Positions 17,640-26,135 of a stretch of 64,000 bases of DNA are shown one piece after another. Below the pieces are notes generated by a model that saw nothing but the letters and a program-made list of their open reading frames with translations, ran no database searches and had not been told where the DNA came from. The DNA is from CBDBKL01 sp965206675. Its GTDB lineage: Bacteria; Bdellovibrionota; Bdellovibrionia; Bdellovibrionales; JAKFYE01. The stretch's first letter is position 1. Every line of letters begins with the position of its first letter. A program made the position numbers and the translations under genes. The stretch is from the NCBI GenBank assembly GCA_965206675.1, contig CBDBKL010000008.1, forward strand, positions 372,001-436,000. Direction: 5' to 3'.

Positions 17640-18430
17640 GTAAAAGAACTCTATCAGCCCTGGTTGCTATTTGTGTACTGACAGTATCTTGGTTCTTAAG
17701 TGGGGCAGCTGGTGTTTTAATTATGGGATTATGTGTGGCTCTAATAGCACAAATAGAATTAAATAAACTCGTTAACCCAACAGCCACCCGTCCGTCTTTA
17801 ATTTTATTTGTTATCCATTCTTTTAGCATCACCCTATGTACAATTTATCGTCCTGAACTCATTTCTTTCATTTTTGCATTATGCTCTATATCTTTTATAG
17901 CCCTATCACTTTTTTTCAACCAGCATCCTTCAAACAAGGAAATACTCAGAATTTCAAAAAACGGACTTTTTGGCTTTCTCTATACAGGATATTTATGTGG
18001 TCTGATTCTAGCTCCCCTTACCTGGGAACATGGACTAAAATGGTTTTTCCTGCTGACAGCAACTGTTTTTTCTAACGACATCTTTGCTTATTTTATAGGA
18101 CATGCCTTTGGAAAACACCCCTTAGCCAAGAATATCTCTCCCAATAAGTCCACTGAAGGAGCTATTGGGGGGGCACTTGCCTCCGTCGCCGCTTTTCTTA
18201 CACTGAATCAACTCCTTGTTTTATCGATTCCACTAAAAACAGCTCTCATATTGGGTGTACTGATGGGGGTTTTAAGCCCTATAGGAGATCTGTTTGAATC
18301 AGCACTTAAAAGAGTTGTTAATGTAAAAAACAGCGGACAATTCATGCCTGGACATGGCGGGGCTTTAGATCGTATTGATGGACTTCTTTTTGCCGCCCCA
18401 GTCTTATATATCTATAAAATTTTTATGTAG
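17627..18430 (+). CDS. cdsA: Phosphatidate cytidylyltransferase
   Basis: CdsA makes CDP-diacylglycerol, the precursor of phospholipids, in the inner membrane. The 267-aa protein has about seven hydrophobic segments and the family signature near the C-terminus (SPIGDLFESALKRVVNVKNSGQFMPGHGGALDRIDGLLFAAP). The FAYFIGHAFGKHPLAKNISPNKSTEGAIGG segment is also typical. The start lies within uppS, showing coupling. The next gene is rseP, without the dxr gene often found at this position. Confidence 0.95.
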   Translation: MLTLGKRTLSALVAICVLTVSWFLSGAAGVLIMGLCVALIAQIELNKLVNPTATRPSLILFVIHSFSITLCTIYRPELISFIFALCSISFIALSLFFNQHPSNKEILRISKNGLFGFLYTGYLCGLILAPLTWEHGLKWFFLLTATVFSNDIFAYFIGHAFGKHPLAKNISPNKSTEGAIGGALASVAAFLTLNQLLVLSIPLKTALILGVLMGVLSPIGDLFESALKRVVNVKNSGQFMPGHGGALDRIDGLLFAAPVLYIYKIFM

Positions 18431-18499
18431 AAACGACAAACTGCAATGTAATTGCTAGCATTGATTGTAACATATGAACCCTATGTTTATGATAATCTA

Positions 18500-20179
18500 A
18501 TGGAGATACTGGCAAATTACGTTCAGCAAGGCGTTTCTTTTATAGTTCCTCTTATTATTCTATTAGGACTATTAATTTTTGTACATGAATTGGGACATTT
18601 CTTAGTTGCCAAGTATTGTGGTGTTCGCGTCGAAGTTTTCTCCTTAGGCTTTGGGAAAAAGTTTTTTAAATTTAAACGAGGAGACACTGAATACTGTATT
18701 TCCATTATTCCTTTTGGGGGTTATGTCAAAATGTATGGGGATGATCCTTCGGCCGACGTTCCTGAAGATTTAAAAAAGGTTTCCTTCTTAAACAAAACTG
18801 TCGGCCAGCGCATCGCCATTGTGCTAGCTGGCCCTCTAATGAACTTCTTCTTTGCTATTTTGCTATTTTTTATAATAGCTTTCATAGGAGAAAAGCTTTT
18901 ATTACCTAATGTTGGAGATATTAATCCCTCATCAGCAGCCCATGAAATGGGCTTTAAAACCTATGATAAAATTCAATCCATTAATGGAAAATCAGTTTCA
19001 ACATGGGAAGACGTAGAATCTTTGATTGAGAAAAACTATAATAACCCCATTGAGTTTAATATATCTAGGGGCGAGGAAAACCTTACTCTAAAAGGCACCA
19101 CAACTCTCACGGAAAACAAGAATGTTTTAAAGTCAGACTCTCATGTTGGCCATATTGATGGGCTCAGCTATACCCTCAGGGGAACTGCTATTGGTGTCTT
19201 CAGATCTGAGCTAACTGAAAAAGTAGGACTTAAAACAAATGATATTATTACTTCTATAGAGGGAGAAAAGGTTACCCGATGGGTAGAACTTATAGCCCGT
19301 GTAAATACACTACTTGATGAAGAAAAAGAAACTCTATCTCTGGAAATCAAACGCAAGGTTACAGATGATGAGACAACTACAAATACTATAGAAATTCCCA
19401 CAGATTCTTACAAAAACGCTAATGATTTATTTTTCTCTTTGGGAATTGGACCTACAGAACTCTTTATCTCTAAAGTTATGGAAGACTCTGCGGCTCTAGC
19501 TGCTGAAATAAAAAAAGGAGATATGATTTGGGCTGTAAATGATGTTCGTATATTTAACTGGAACCAGCTTGTAAAAACAGTCCGATCATTTAACCCTGAT
19601 ACAGTAGAGTCGTTAGATATTACAGTTTACCGCGATGGACAGCTTGAAAAACATAACATTGCACCCAGAAAAGTTTCCCAAACTGACCCCATGAGCGGAA
19701 AAGAAAAAAAGGCATATGTCCTTGGGATATTAGGGACATTATCCCAAGCCGAACCAATGACTTTTATCCAACGAACAAACAATCCCATTGTGGCTATAAA
19801 AAAGGGGGGTATAGAGACTCTCCGCTGGACCAAAAATATCTGCTTAGGCTTTCTGAGACTCATTCAAAACAAAGTTTCAGCAAAATCAATTGGTGGCCCT
19901 ATTATGATTGGTCAACTGGCCAGCAAAACATTTAAAATAGGAGTGGTTCCTTTTTTAGAAATTATGGCCATCATTTCTATAAATCTCTTTATATTAAACC
20001 TTCTTCCTATACCTGTTTTAGACGGGGGACATCTTGTTTTCTTTATTATCGAAGCTCTTAGAGGTGCGCCCTTAAGCATGAGAAAAATGGAAATAGCTCA
20101 ACAAGTGGGATTGATCCTTCTTTTAGGTTTAATGGTTTTAGCCTTGTTTAATGATATTGTTCGTGTTTTAAGTTTCTAA
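18500..20179 (+). CDS. rseP: RseP-type site-2 intramembrane zinc metalloprotease with apparently three PDZ domains
   Basis: RseP cleaves transmembrane segments, including anti-sigma factors, in envelope-stress signalling. ATG 18500 is preferred; TTG 18452 would add 16 residues. The zinc motif HELGH (His29, Glu30, His33) lies in the first membrane helix, and the distal NLLPIPVLDGG motif lies in a C-terminal one. Between them three PDZ-like modules can be read: NVGDINPSSAAHEMG, then AIGVFRSELTEKVGLKTNDIITSIEG, then ISKVMEDSAALAAEIKKGDMIWAVN. E. coli RseP has two and is about 450 aa, against 559 here. It follows cdsA and is 1 bp before tsaB. Confidence 0.93.
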   Translation: MEILANYVQQGVSFIVPLIILLGLLIFVHELGHFLVAKYCGVRVEVFSLGFGKKFFKFKRGDTEYCISIIPFGGYVKMYGDDPSADVPEDLKKVSFLNKTVGQRIAIVLAGPLMNFFFAILLFFIIAFIGEKLLLPNVGDINPSSAAHEMGFKTYDKIQSINGKSVSTWEDVESLIEKNYNNPIEFNISRGEENLTLKGTTTLTENKNVLKSDSHVGHIDGLSYTLRGTAIGVFRSELTEKVGLKTNDIITSIEGEKVTRWVELIARVNTLLDEEKETLSLEIKRKVTDDETTTNTIEIPTDSYKNANDLFFSLGIGPTELFISKVMEDSAALAAEIKKGDMIWAVNDVRIFNWNQLVKTVRSFNPDTVESLDITVYRDGQLEKHNIAPRKVSQTDPMSGKEKKAYVLGILGTLSQAEPMTFIQRTNNPIVAIKKGGIETLRWTKNICLGFLRLIQNKVSAKSIGGPIMIGQLASKTFKIGVVPFLEIMAIISINLFILNLLPIPVLDGGHLVFFIIEALRGAPLSMRKMEIAQQVGLILLLGLMVLALFNDIVRVLSF

Positions 20180-20180
20180 A

Positions 20181-20888
20181 ATGAGAATCCTAGCTATAGA
20201 AACCAGCACGCGAATGGGCAGCATTGCACTTGCTATAGATGGTCAAATTACCAAAGAGTGTAGTTGGACGCGTAGTAAATCTCATGGAGAAGTAGCAACG
20301 CCTTCTATTGAAACTCTCCTTAAAAATATAAATTTACAGATAAAAGATATAGATTATTTCTCATGTTCTATTGGCCCCGGAAGCTTCACCGGCATTCGCA
20401 TAGGATTAAATATAGTAAAGACTTTTTGTTATATTTATTCTAAAAAAGCTTTTTTATTTAACACATTAGATACCATCGGTTTTGCTGTTAAATCATCAAA
20501 GCCCCTACTTATTATTAATAATGCCCAAGGGGGAAAACTCTTTAGGCGTAGAATGAGACAAAGAGAAAAAATATGGGAATGGCTTTCTCCTATTGAAGTC
20601 ATTGATGTTTCTGATTTGGAAAAAGAAATTCAAGAACCGCACCTTTGTCTAGGGGATGGTTTTGAAACTTATAACAATTCACTTTCGTCACAGCTCAAAA
20701 AAAATCTGATTCGAAACCCTCAATATAAAGACTATCCCTCGGCAATCACTTTAGCTTTACAATCATTTTATCCCGACAATAGTCTGGCAAATACCCCATG
20801 GAAAACAATAAATCCCTTCTATATCCGCCTCTCTGCGGCTGAAGAAAAGTTAAAAAGTGGTATTTTAAAACCATTAACAGAACATTAA
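20181..20888 (+). CDS. tsaB: tRNA threonylcarbamoyladenosine biosynthesis protein TsaB
   Basis: TsaB scaffolds TsaD and TsaE in making the t6A modification of ANN-decoding tRNAs. The 235-aa protein shows ILAIETSTRMGSIAL at the N-terminus and the signature SIGPGSFTGIRIGL near 68-81. The C-terminal half is more divergent, as is usual in this family. It starts 1 bp after rseP and is the last gene of the rpsB operon; 196 bp without a gene follow. Confidence 0.92.
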   Translation: MRILAIETSTRMGSIALAIDGQITKECSWTRSKSHGEVATPSIETLLKNINLQIKDIDYFSCSIGPGSFTGIRIGLNIVKTFCYIYSKKAFLFNTLDTIGFAVKSSKPLLIINNAQGGKLFRRRMRQREKIWEWLSPIEVIDVSDLEKEIQEPHLCLGDGFETYNNSLSSQLKKNLIRNPQYKDYPSAITLALQSFYPDNSLANTPWKTINPFYIRLSAAEEKLKSGILKPLTEH

Positions 20889-21084
20889 CCAATACCATAG
20901 GAAACATACTAAAATTGTCACTCTTTTCGGAAGGGCATGGCAGATAAACTTTTACAAAAATAAAACTTTAAACTAGTACTTCAATTAGTGCTCTTCATAA
21001 AAGAAAAAATCTTTTCCAAGCGACCACTAGACCCTCTACTCTAAAAACTTACTAGAAAACAAATTTTATAATACACTGTAAGAA

Positions 21085-21951
21085 ATGGAAACGCTTTCAG
21101 AACAAACATGTTATGACATTTTAGAAGCACAACCCTGCTTTACAAGGGATCAGATTTACACTTCTTATCTTAATGCCAAAAAACTTTATAATTCTAAAAA
21201 TCAAGACGCTCTCTCAACTTTCACCCCACAAGAACTTAAAGAATTAGACGAATTACTGGATAGGGCCTATGAAGTACTTAGTCACAAAATAGAAAACACA
21301 GAATGTGATGAGTCTTTTTCTGGCAACAAAAAGCCAGACCCTAAAGCTAAAGAGAATGATTTAGAAGAACACCTAACAACGACTCCACTGGCTATAGATA
21401 AAGATGAACCCAATGAAACAGAGGCAACACTTTTCAATTTCACCTTCCAAGAAGAAAACGACATGGAGGGTGAAGAAGATGTATCACGTTTGGACACCTA
21501 CTTAACAGTTGAGGGAGAGAGTACCCACTTAGAAAACCAAGAAGACTTCGATTCTATAGTAGAAGATCATTACACAATGAAAGAAGAGTCTCCACAGTCC
21601 GTATTTGATAAATTAGAATCCAATAACACAGTCGAGAAAAAAGATTCAATAGAATCACAACAGTATTTTAATACACCAAGAGTAGAAGTACTGGATGGTC
21701 CATTTTTAAAAAAGATACGAGAATCAAAGGATATCGATATTGAAACCATTAGTTCTACTAGTAAAGTGAGTGTCAACTATTTAAGAGCCATCGAAGAAAA
21801 TGCCTTTGTACGCCTACCAGCCCCTGTATTTACAAGAGGGTTTGTCGTTTCTTATGCCAAAGCTTTGGGATTAGACGCAAATAAAATTGCCAATTCCTAT
21901 ATGACTCTCTATAAACAGGCAAAACAGATTCCAGGTGAAAAAACAATTTAA
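21085..21951 (+). CDS. RodZ-like HTH protein with a J-domain-like N-terminus, 288 aa
   Basis: Residues from about 205 match the HTH_25 domain of RodZ (FLKKIRESKDIDIETISSTSKVSVNYLRAIEEN, then LPAPVFTRGFVVSYAKALGLD). Residues 7-65 have the helix pattern of a degenerate J domain (CYDILEAQP, DQIYTSYLNAKKLY, LDRAYEVLSH) but lack HPD. The middle is acidic and low in complexity. Unlike RodZ there is no transmembrane helix or periplasmic domain. It is probably a cytoplasmic adaptor or regulator; the role is unknown. A TATAAT lies only 12 bp before the ATG and no clear ribosome site is seen. It overlaps rluD by 17 bp. Confidence 0.7.
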   Translation: METLSEQTCYDILEAQPCFTRDQIYTSYLNAKKLYNSKNQDALSTFTPQELKELDELLDRAYEVLSHKIENTECDESFSGNKKPDPKAKENDLEEHLTTTPLAIDKDEPNETEATLFNFTFQEENDMEGEEDVSRLDTYLTVEGESTHLENQEDFDSIVEDHYTMKEESPQSVFDKLESNNTVEKKDSIESQQYFNTPRVEVLDGPFLKKIRESKDIDIETISSTSKVSVNYLRAIEENAFVRLPAPVFTRGFVVSYAKALGLDANKIANSYMTLYKQAKQIPGEKTI

Positions 21952-22906
21952 AATCATTATTTCAAAAGAAACCGCTACCCAAAGACTAGATAAGATTCTT
22001 TCGCTTCATCCTGAAATAAAAACACGTTCACAAGCTGAAACTTTAATTGAAAAAAATTATATTAAAATCAGTAACACAAAAAAAATTAAACCCTCTTTAA
22101 AGTGCAAAGAAGGAACCGTCGTTCATGTTTCCATTCCAGAAGTAGCAGATACTGTTCTTGAGCCTGCAAAAATTTCTTTAGAAATTCTATTTGAAGATAA
22201 AGATATTATTGTTCTCAACAAACCCTCTGGGTTAGTTGTGCACCCCTCTGCTGGACATCTTAAGAATACATTAGTTAATGCTCTTATTCATCACACCCCA
22301 CACCTTTCTTCAGGATCTTCTAAAGATCGCCCTGGAATTGTTCACAGATTAGATAAGGATACGAGTGGATTATTATTGGTAGCAAAAAACAATATAGCAC
22401 ATGAAAAATTAGCCCTTGCTTTTAAAGAAAGATCCATTTCTAGAGAATATTGGGCCATCACATACGGTGTTCCGCCAAAAAACTCTGGTACTATTGATAC
22501 ACAGATAGCAAGACACCCCAAAAATCGAAAGTTATATACAAATGTAAAGGCGGGAGGAAAAAGAGCCATTACTCACTATAAAATTCTTCAAAATGGTGAA
22601 CGTGGACTGTCTTGGGCTCACCTATGTATTGAAACGGGAAGAACTCATCAAATCCGGGTTCACTTGAACGGGATCAGTCATCCCATTGTGGGAGACAATC
22701 AATATGGAGGGGGAAAACGAAAAAAAAATATAAAATCAAAACCCCTTAGAGACAGCATTACACAATTTAATAGAATTGCTTTGCACGCTCAAAAAATAAA
22801 ATTTATACATCCAACAACTCAAAAAGAGATGATTTATGAAGTGGGTTGGCCTGATAATATGAAAGAATTGCTTACACTCGGGGGATTTAAAGAAAATCTG
22901 AGATAA
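21935..22906 (+). CDS. rluD: RluA/RluD-family pseudouridine synthase
   Basis: It converts uridines in large-subunit rRNA to pseudouridine. The GTG start lies inside the previous gene. The N-terminal S4 RNA-binding domain (TATQRLDKILSLHPEIKTRSQAETLI) is followed by the catalytic domain with GIVHRLDKDTSG, where Asp140 is the nucleophile. Residues GRTHQIRVHLNGISHPIVGD are also diagnostic. At 323 aa with an S4 domain it matches RluD more than RluA. It precedes the broken pgeF by 27 bp, a common gene pairing. Confidence 0.9.
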   Translation: MKKQFKIIISKETATQRLDKILSLHPEIKTRSQAETLIEKNYIKISNTKKIKPSLKCKEGTVVHVSIPEVADTVLEPAKISLEILFEDKDIIVLNKPSGLVVHPSAGHLKNTLVNALIHHTPHLSSGSSKDRPGIVHRLDKDTSGLLLVAKNNIAHEKLALAFKERSISREYWAITYGVPPKNSGTIDTQIARHPKNRKLYTNVKAGGKRAITHYKILQNGERGLSWAHLCIETGRTHQIRVHLNGISHPIVGDNQYGGGKRKKNIKSKPLRDSITQFNRIALHAQKIKFIHPTTQKEMIYEVGWPDNMKELLTLGGFKENLR

Positions 22907-22933
22907 TACTATATTCTACAAAGGAAATTTTAT

Positions 22934-23586
22934 ATGGATTACAAAGTTTATAAAGAAGAAATGGGAACTCGGATTACCGATGCGAAATTTGAAGTGTTCT
23001 TTGGTAATAAAATGTAACACTAAATCTGTATTTTTATCTGAAAACCCCGAGGGTCAGCTTTTAAAACAAATACATGGGGATACATTAAACCTTGCTTATA
23101 AAACAAATAATAAAAACCCCAAAGAGGCAGATGCACATTGGACATCAATAAAAGATATCACTCTTGGAATTATAACTGCAGACTGTTTACCTGTCTTCGT
23201 ATTTGATTTAGAAAAAGAACTCATTCTTGCTATTCATGCCGGGTGGAAGGGGTTAGAAAAATATATTATTCTTAAAAGTTTACACAGTTTATCTTTTAGT
23301 CAAAAGATATTAGCTTTTATTGGGCCTCATATTCAAAGACCATCTTTCGAAATAAAAAAATGACGTTGCAGAAAAATTATCTGCATTAAACAAAGAAGCC
23401 ATTTATGAAAAAGATAATAAAAAATATGCTGATCTCAATTTGATTGCAAAAACTCAGCTCACTGATTATGGCATTCCAGTTGACAACATTTATAATCATG
23501 ACGATGACACTTTCTCAAACAATGACTATTCTTCTTATCGCCGCGGAGATACGGGAAAGCAGATTTCTTATATTAAACTCACTTGA
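22934..23586 (+). pseudogene. pgeF: PgeF/YfiH-type laccase-domain protein, disrupted by two frameshifts
   Basis: PgeF (YfiH family) is a peptidoglycan-editing or purine-nucleoside-phosphorylase-like protein. The reading starts at ATG 22934 (MDYKVYKEEMGTRITDAKF), must shift near 23007-23010, runs on as LLKQIHGDTL, ITADCLPVFVF and AIHAGWKGLEK (conserved His, Cys and His), and must shift again in the A7 tract at 23354-23360. It then gives YSSYRRGDTGKQISYIKLT to TGA 23584-23586. Removing one A at each site restores one continuous frame of normal length, so the gene is either newly inactivated or carries two assembly errors. An intact middle frame alone spans 22980-23363. A palindromic repeat begins at its stop codon. 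Confidence 0.8.
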
Positions 23587-23713
23587 GGACTGTCGAAAAG
23601 ATATTATCTACTTCGTTGCAATCACTCAAACACTCACTCCGACGTAGGAAAAACTACGCCTCCGTTCAGTTTGAGCTTGAACGCCTCGTATCTGATACCT
23701 TTTCGACAGTCCT
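23586..23713. mobile_element. Palindromic MITE-like element, copy A (128 bp)
   Basis: Perfect 15-bp terminal inverted repeats AGGACTGTCGAAAAG / CTTTTCGACAGTCCT bound the element. Internal segments also pair: GTAG/CTAC around a short loop, and TCAAAC/GTTTGA. It begins at the last base of the pgeF stop codon and ends 13 bp from the stop of the convergent amidoligase gene. Its core is the reverse complement of copies C and D. No transposase is encoded. Confidence 0.85.
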
Positions 23714-23726
23714 CCTAATGAGAGGT

Positions 23727-24782
23727 TTAACGGGTTGCCGAAGCTCGCATGGGAACAGCTTGAGATGAACTTGATATCTCAAGACCAAGTGCTTCGGCAA
23801 GTCTCTCAAAGGGAAGCTCTTCTAGTTTTCTATTCTCAAATAGTCTCAGTAGTTGAGGGTCTTTTTCTCGTATGGCTCTTATAAAGGCTTGGGCAAAGTT
23901 TATCATTTGATCTATTTGTTCAGGATTGAGAGAACTATTAAATAAACGAAATTCAAGAGTACCAAGTCGTTTAAGAGGGTTAATATTTAAACCATGCTTT
24001 CTTGTGTGAGTCTTTGATTTTATATCCTCCATTTTCACATTATCACTCGTCCGATTCCTTCTTAGATGATGAATAAGCCGCTCATTTAGAAAGCGAGCAC
24101 TGAATTCTTGTCTTCGCGGTAAAACAGCAAAGGCTTCATAGATTTGTTGTTGAAATGCAGAAAAAAGACTAAGGGCTAATGCAATTTCATGAGGATATGC
24201 TTCGGGGAAACCGACATGTACATGTATTCCTGATTTATGCGTGGTTTTAATTTTTCCGTTAACTTCCAGTTGATTCAGAATACGGTAAAATAAATCAATA
24301 TCTTGTTGGTTATAGAGTTTTGGTGTGGTTATCTCTGTTCCCACAAGCGAATGACCCCTACTAACTGAATTTTCTTCTTTAATTTGATATTCGTAAGTTC
24401 TGCCATCGAGTTCATATTGTATAGCGTAGTCATATTCCTCTATATAGTATATCCTTTTTCTTTTTGTTATTTTCACCTCAATATTAGAGAGTTCCTTTCT
24501 AATGGTTCTGCGGACAATCTCTGCCAACCGTCTTCTGGTTTGATTGTTTGTGAATATTCTTCCTCCAGGCCCCCATAGTTTTCTTCTTGGCACAACAAAT
24601 TCAACCTCCACTCCAGTTGTCATTGGATTTCTTGAAAAATTAAAAGCCTCATATCCCTCTAAAAACTTGGCTCCCCAAAAGCGATTAGAAAATTCTAAAT
24701 AGGGTAAACAAGGGTTAGTGGCCTCAGAAGGAGACGACAGTAAGGTTATAAAAAGGGCAAAAGATAAAAAAATCCTACGCAT
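23727..24782 (-). CDS. Exported amidoligase-family protein (Amidoligase_2-like), paralogue 1
   Basis: The 351-aa protein has a signal peptide (RRIFLSFALFITLLSSPSEA, cleavage near residue 21). The mature part shows the pattern of the Amidoligase_2 (carboxylate-amine ligase) family: GVEVEF at 57-62, an IKEENSV and GTEITTP pair at 134-154, HVHVGFP at 187-193, and LEFRLF at 276-281. Family members are predicted ATP-dependent ligases forming amide or isopeptide bonds. Export from an ATP-rich cytoplasm is therefore notable. An inverted paralogue lies at 26133-27236 with many identical stretches. No ribosome-binding site precedes the ATG; instead a 31-bp sequence shared with the paralogue does. Confidence 0.75.
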   Translation of the reverse strand: MRRIFLSFALFITLLSSPSEATNPCLPYLEFSNRFWGAKFLEGYEAFNFSRNPMTTGVEVEFVVPRRKLWGPGGRIFTNNQTRRRLAEIVRRTIRKELSNIEVKITKRKRIYYIEEYDYAIQYELDGRTYEYQIKEENSVSRGHSLVGTEITTPKLYNQQDIDLFYRILNQLEVNGKIKTTHKSGIHVHVGFPEAYPHEIALALSLFSAFQQQIYEAFAVLPRRQEFSARFLNERLIHHLRRNRTSDNVKMEDIKSKTHTRKHGLNINPLKRLGTLEFRLFNSSLNPEQIDQMINFAQAFIRAIREKDPQLLRLFENRKLEELPFERLAEALGLEISSSSQAVPMRASATR

Positions 24783-24810
24783 TTTATATGTTAAAGCAAA
24801 AAGCTAGCCA
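24780..24810 (-). promoter_or_regulatory. 31-bp upstream sequence shared by both amidoligase genes (copy 1)
   Basis: The sequence up to and including the ATG (TGGCTAGCTTTTTGC, then TTTAACATATAAAATG) is identical to that before the paralogue at 26105-26135. It contains a TATAAA-like box directly before the start codon and no Shine-Dalgarno sequence, so a promoter with a very short leader is possible. Confidence 0.5.
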
Positions 24811-24941
24811 CTTATGCTTCATATAGTATGCCTACGGCTTTCCTTTTTAGTCAGTTCAGCCCGCAAATTGTCACTTCTACGCCGGAGTGAGATTTGAATG
24901 ATTATATTAAAGTCGATGAAACTTTCTTGATTCGTATTAGA

Positions 24942-25228
24942 AGGACTGTTGAAAAGGTATATTTTTCTTTTTTAAGTGAAGGGCGTATCGTGAGGAAAAG
25001 CGCATTTATAGTTTTAGGATATTGCAGAGGAAACTTTTCTTGAGGGATTTCAAAGCGCAGTTCTCTGAAGCGACAATGCGTATCCCGAAGGGAGACGCTT
25101 TGCGCCCTTCAGAGTTGTTTGAGCATTTGGAAGCCCTCAAGAAAAGTTTCCAATCAAATATAAAAAAGAAAAACTATAGAGTCAGATACAAACCAAAGCG
25201 ACTTAGATGGTACCTTTTCGACAGTCCT
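24942..25228. mobile_element. Long palindromic MITE-like element, copy B (287 bp, nested hairpin)
   Basis: The ends AGGACTGTTGAAAAGGTA / TACCTTTTCGACAGTCCT match with one difference and are those of copies A and E. A second, inner inverted repeat of 18 bp (25029-25046 with 25134-25151) brackets a GC-richer core that also folds. The right end lies 3 bp from the stop codon of the minus-strand gene at 25232. A short open frame inside it is a by-product of the repeat. Confidence 0.8.
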
Positions 25229-25231
25229 GGT

Positions 25232-25687
25232 TCAATTTTTAGATACCAGATCAAACCTCTCAAGCTTCTGAATATTGGAATTAAATCTATAAACATTAAG
25301 CTGAGCTACAAGGTTCTTGTCAAATGAAGGCACAAGGATTTCCATAGTATTATCTCCATTGATGTCATTTATAACAAGATTTGCAGCTTCCCCATTAAAA
25401 TTAAAATATCCATCTTTGTGATCTTTCAAAATAATACGGTCAACAAGAGCCATCTGCTGAATACTGTTTTTACCATAAACTTCGATCACAAGCCCTTGAT
25501 GCGTTCGCACTTTTACAATATGAGAAATACTTCCTATAAAATCGCCCTGTGCGATAGAAAGAATCTCCCTATGATCAGAAAAAAAGATATTCTTAACCGT
25601 GTTTCGTATATCAGGATGTAAGGGTATAGCAAAACTGAGACCGACACCCAGAAAAAGAAGTGTTTTATATAAAACTTTACTCTTCAT
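25232..25687 (-). CDS. Small exported protein with an FG-GAP/VCBS-like C-terminus, 151 aa
   Basis: ATG 25687 is chosen, since GAGGGATC lies upstream and the product begins with a signal peptide (KSKVLYKTLLFLGVGLSFAIPL); the frame extends to 25759 without a better site. The C-terminal part contains VINDINGDNTMEILVPSFDKN, which resembles one FG-GAP/VCBS calcium-binding repeat (DxNxDG-like loop). It is flanked by the two amidoligase genes and could be a partner of them, but that is only positional. The stop codon is followed 3 bp later by palindromic copy B. Confidence 0.6.
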   Translation of the reverse strand: MKSKVLYKTLLFLGVGLSFAIPLHPDIRNTVKNIFFSDHREILSIAQGDFIGSISHIVKVRTHQGLVIEVYGKNSIQQMALVDRIILKDHKDGYFNFNGEAANLVINDINGDNTMEILVPSFDKNLVAQLNVYRFNSNIQKLERFDLVSKN

Positions 25688-26132
25688 AGATACGATCCCT
25701 CTTTGTGTTTTTAATCCACCCCGTAGACTATCTACCTTCTTACAGAGGTGTTTTTTCAATTTTATATATTACAAAGATAGTGCCATTGAGGGGCTCTCAA
25801 CGTAAAAAAAAACATAAGTAAAATCAGTTGGTTAATAGATATTTCAGACCAATATTAGGGTCCTCAAGTGTTTAAAGTTTAGACAGGGGTGTTCGGAGTT
25901 AACAGTTTAACGGGTTATCCAGATATAAGACTTTTAGAGATCAAGACCCGTAAGAGAAGTTGGTTTTAGGAATACACCCCTGTTTAAATATAAGACCTTT
26001 AGAAAATATTTTCAATAACAAGCAGAGTATCTGCACAGAAGTGACAGTTTACGATCCCAATTGACCAAAAGAAACAGTGAAAACCATTATTATAAGAGAT
26101 TAATTGGCTAGCTTTTTGCTTTAACATATAAA
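25688..26132. other. Intergenic region between the small exported gene and amidoligase paralogue 2
   Basis: No gene was found. It contains a 10-bp inverted repeat (ACAGGGGTGT 25883-25892 / ACACCCCTGT 25974-25983), a short direct repeat (ATATAAGAC near 25923 and 25989), and the 31-bp upstream sequence of the next gene at its right end. Confidence 0.6.
25883..25983. repeat. Inverted repeat ACAGGGGTGT/ACACCCCTGT, about 100 bp overall
   Basis: The two 10-bp arms are perfect inverted copies, and flanking bases (TTTAG/TTTAA) extend the similarity. No open reading frame lies between them. They may be ends of a decayed insertion, but nothing identifies a family. Confidence 0.45.
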
Positions 26133-26135
26133 ATG
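26105..26135 (+). promoter_or_regulatory. 31-bp upstream sequence shared by both amidoligase genes (copy 2)
   Basis: Identical, in the opposite orientation, to the sequence at 24780-24810, up to the start codon. Upstream of it the two loci differ, so the conserved block is bounded by the promoter region on one side and the gene on the other. Confidence 0.5.

Noticed and set aside
23583..23768. Short open frame inside palindromic copy A
   Set aside because: It and the similar frame at 61729-61947 translate the same repeat DNA (shared SLKHSLRRRKNYASV), so the similarity reflects the repeat rather than a gene.
25022..25327. Open frame inside palindromic copy B
   Set aside because: It lies wholly in the nested hairpin and runs into the 3' end of the gene on the other strand; no ribosome site or known motif.
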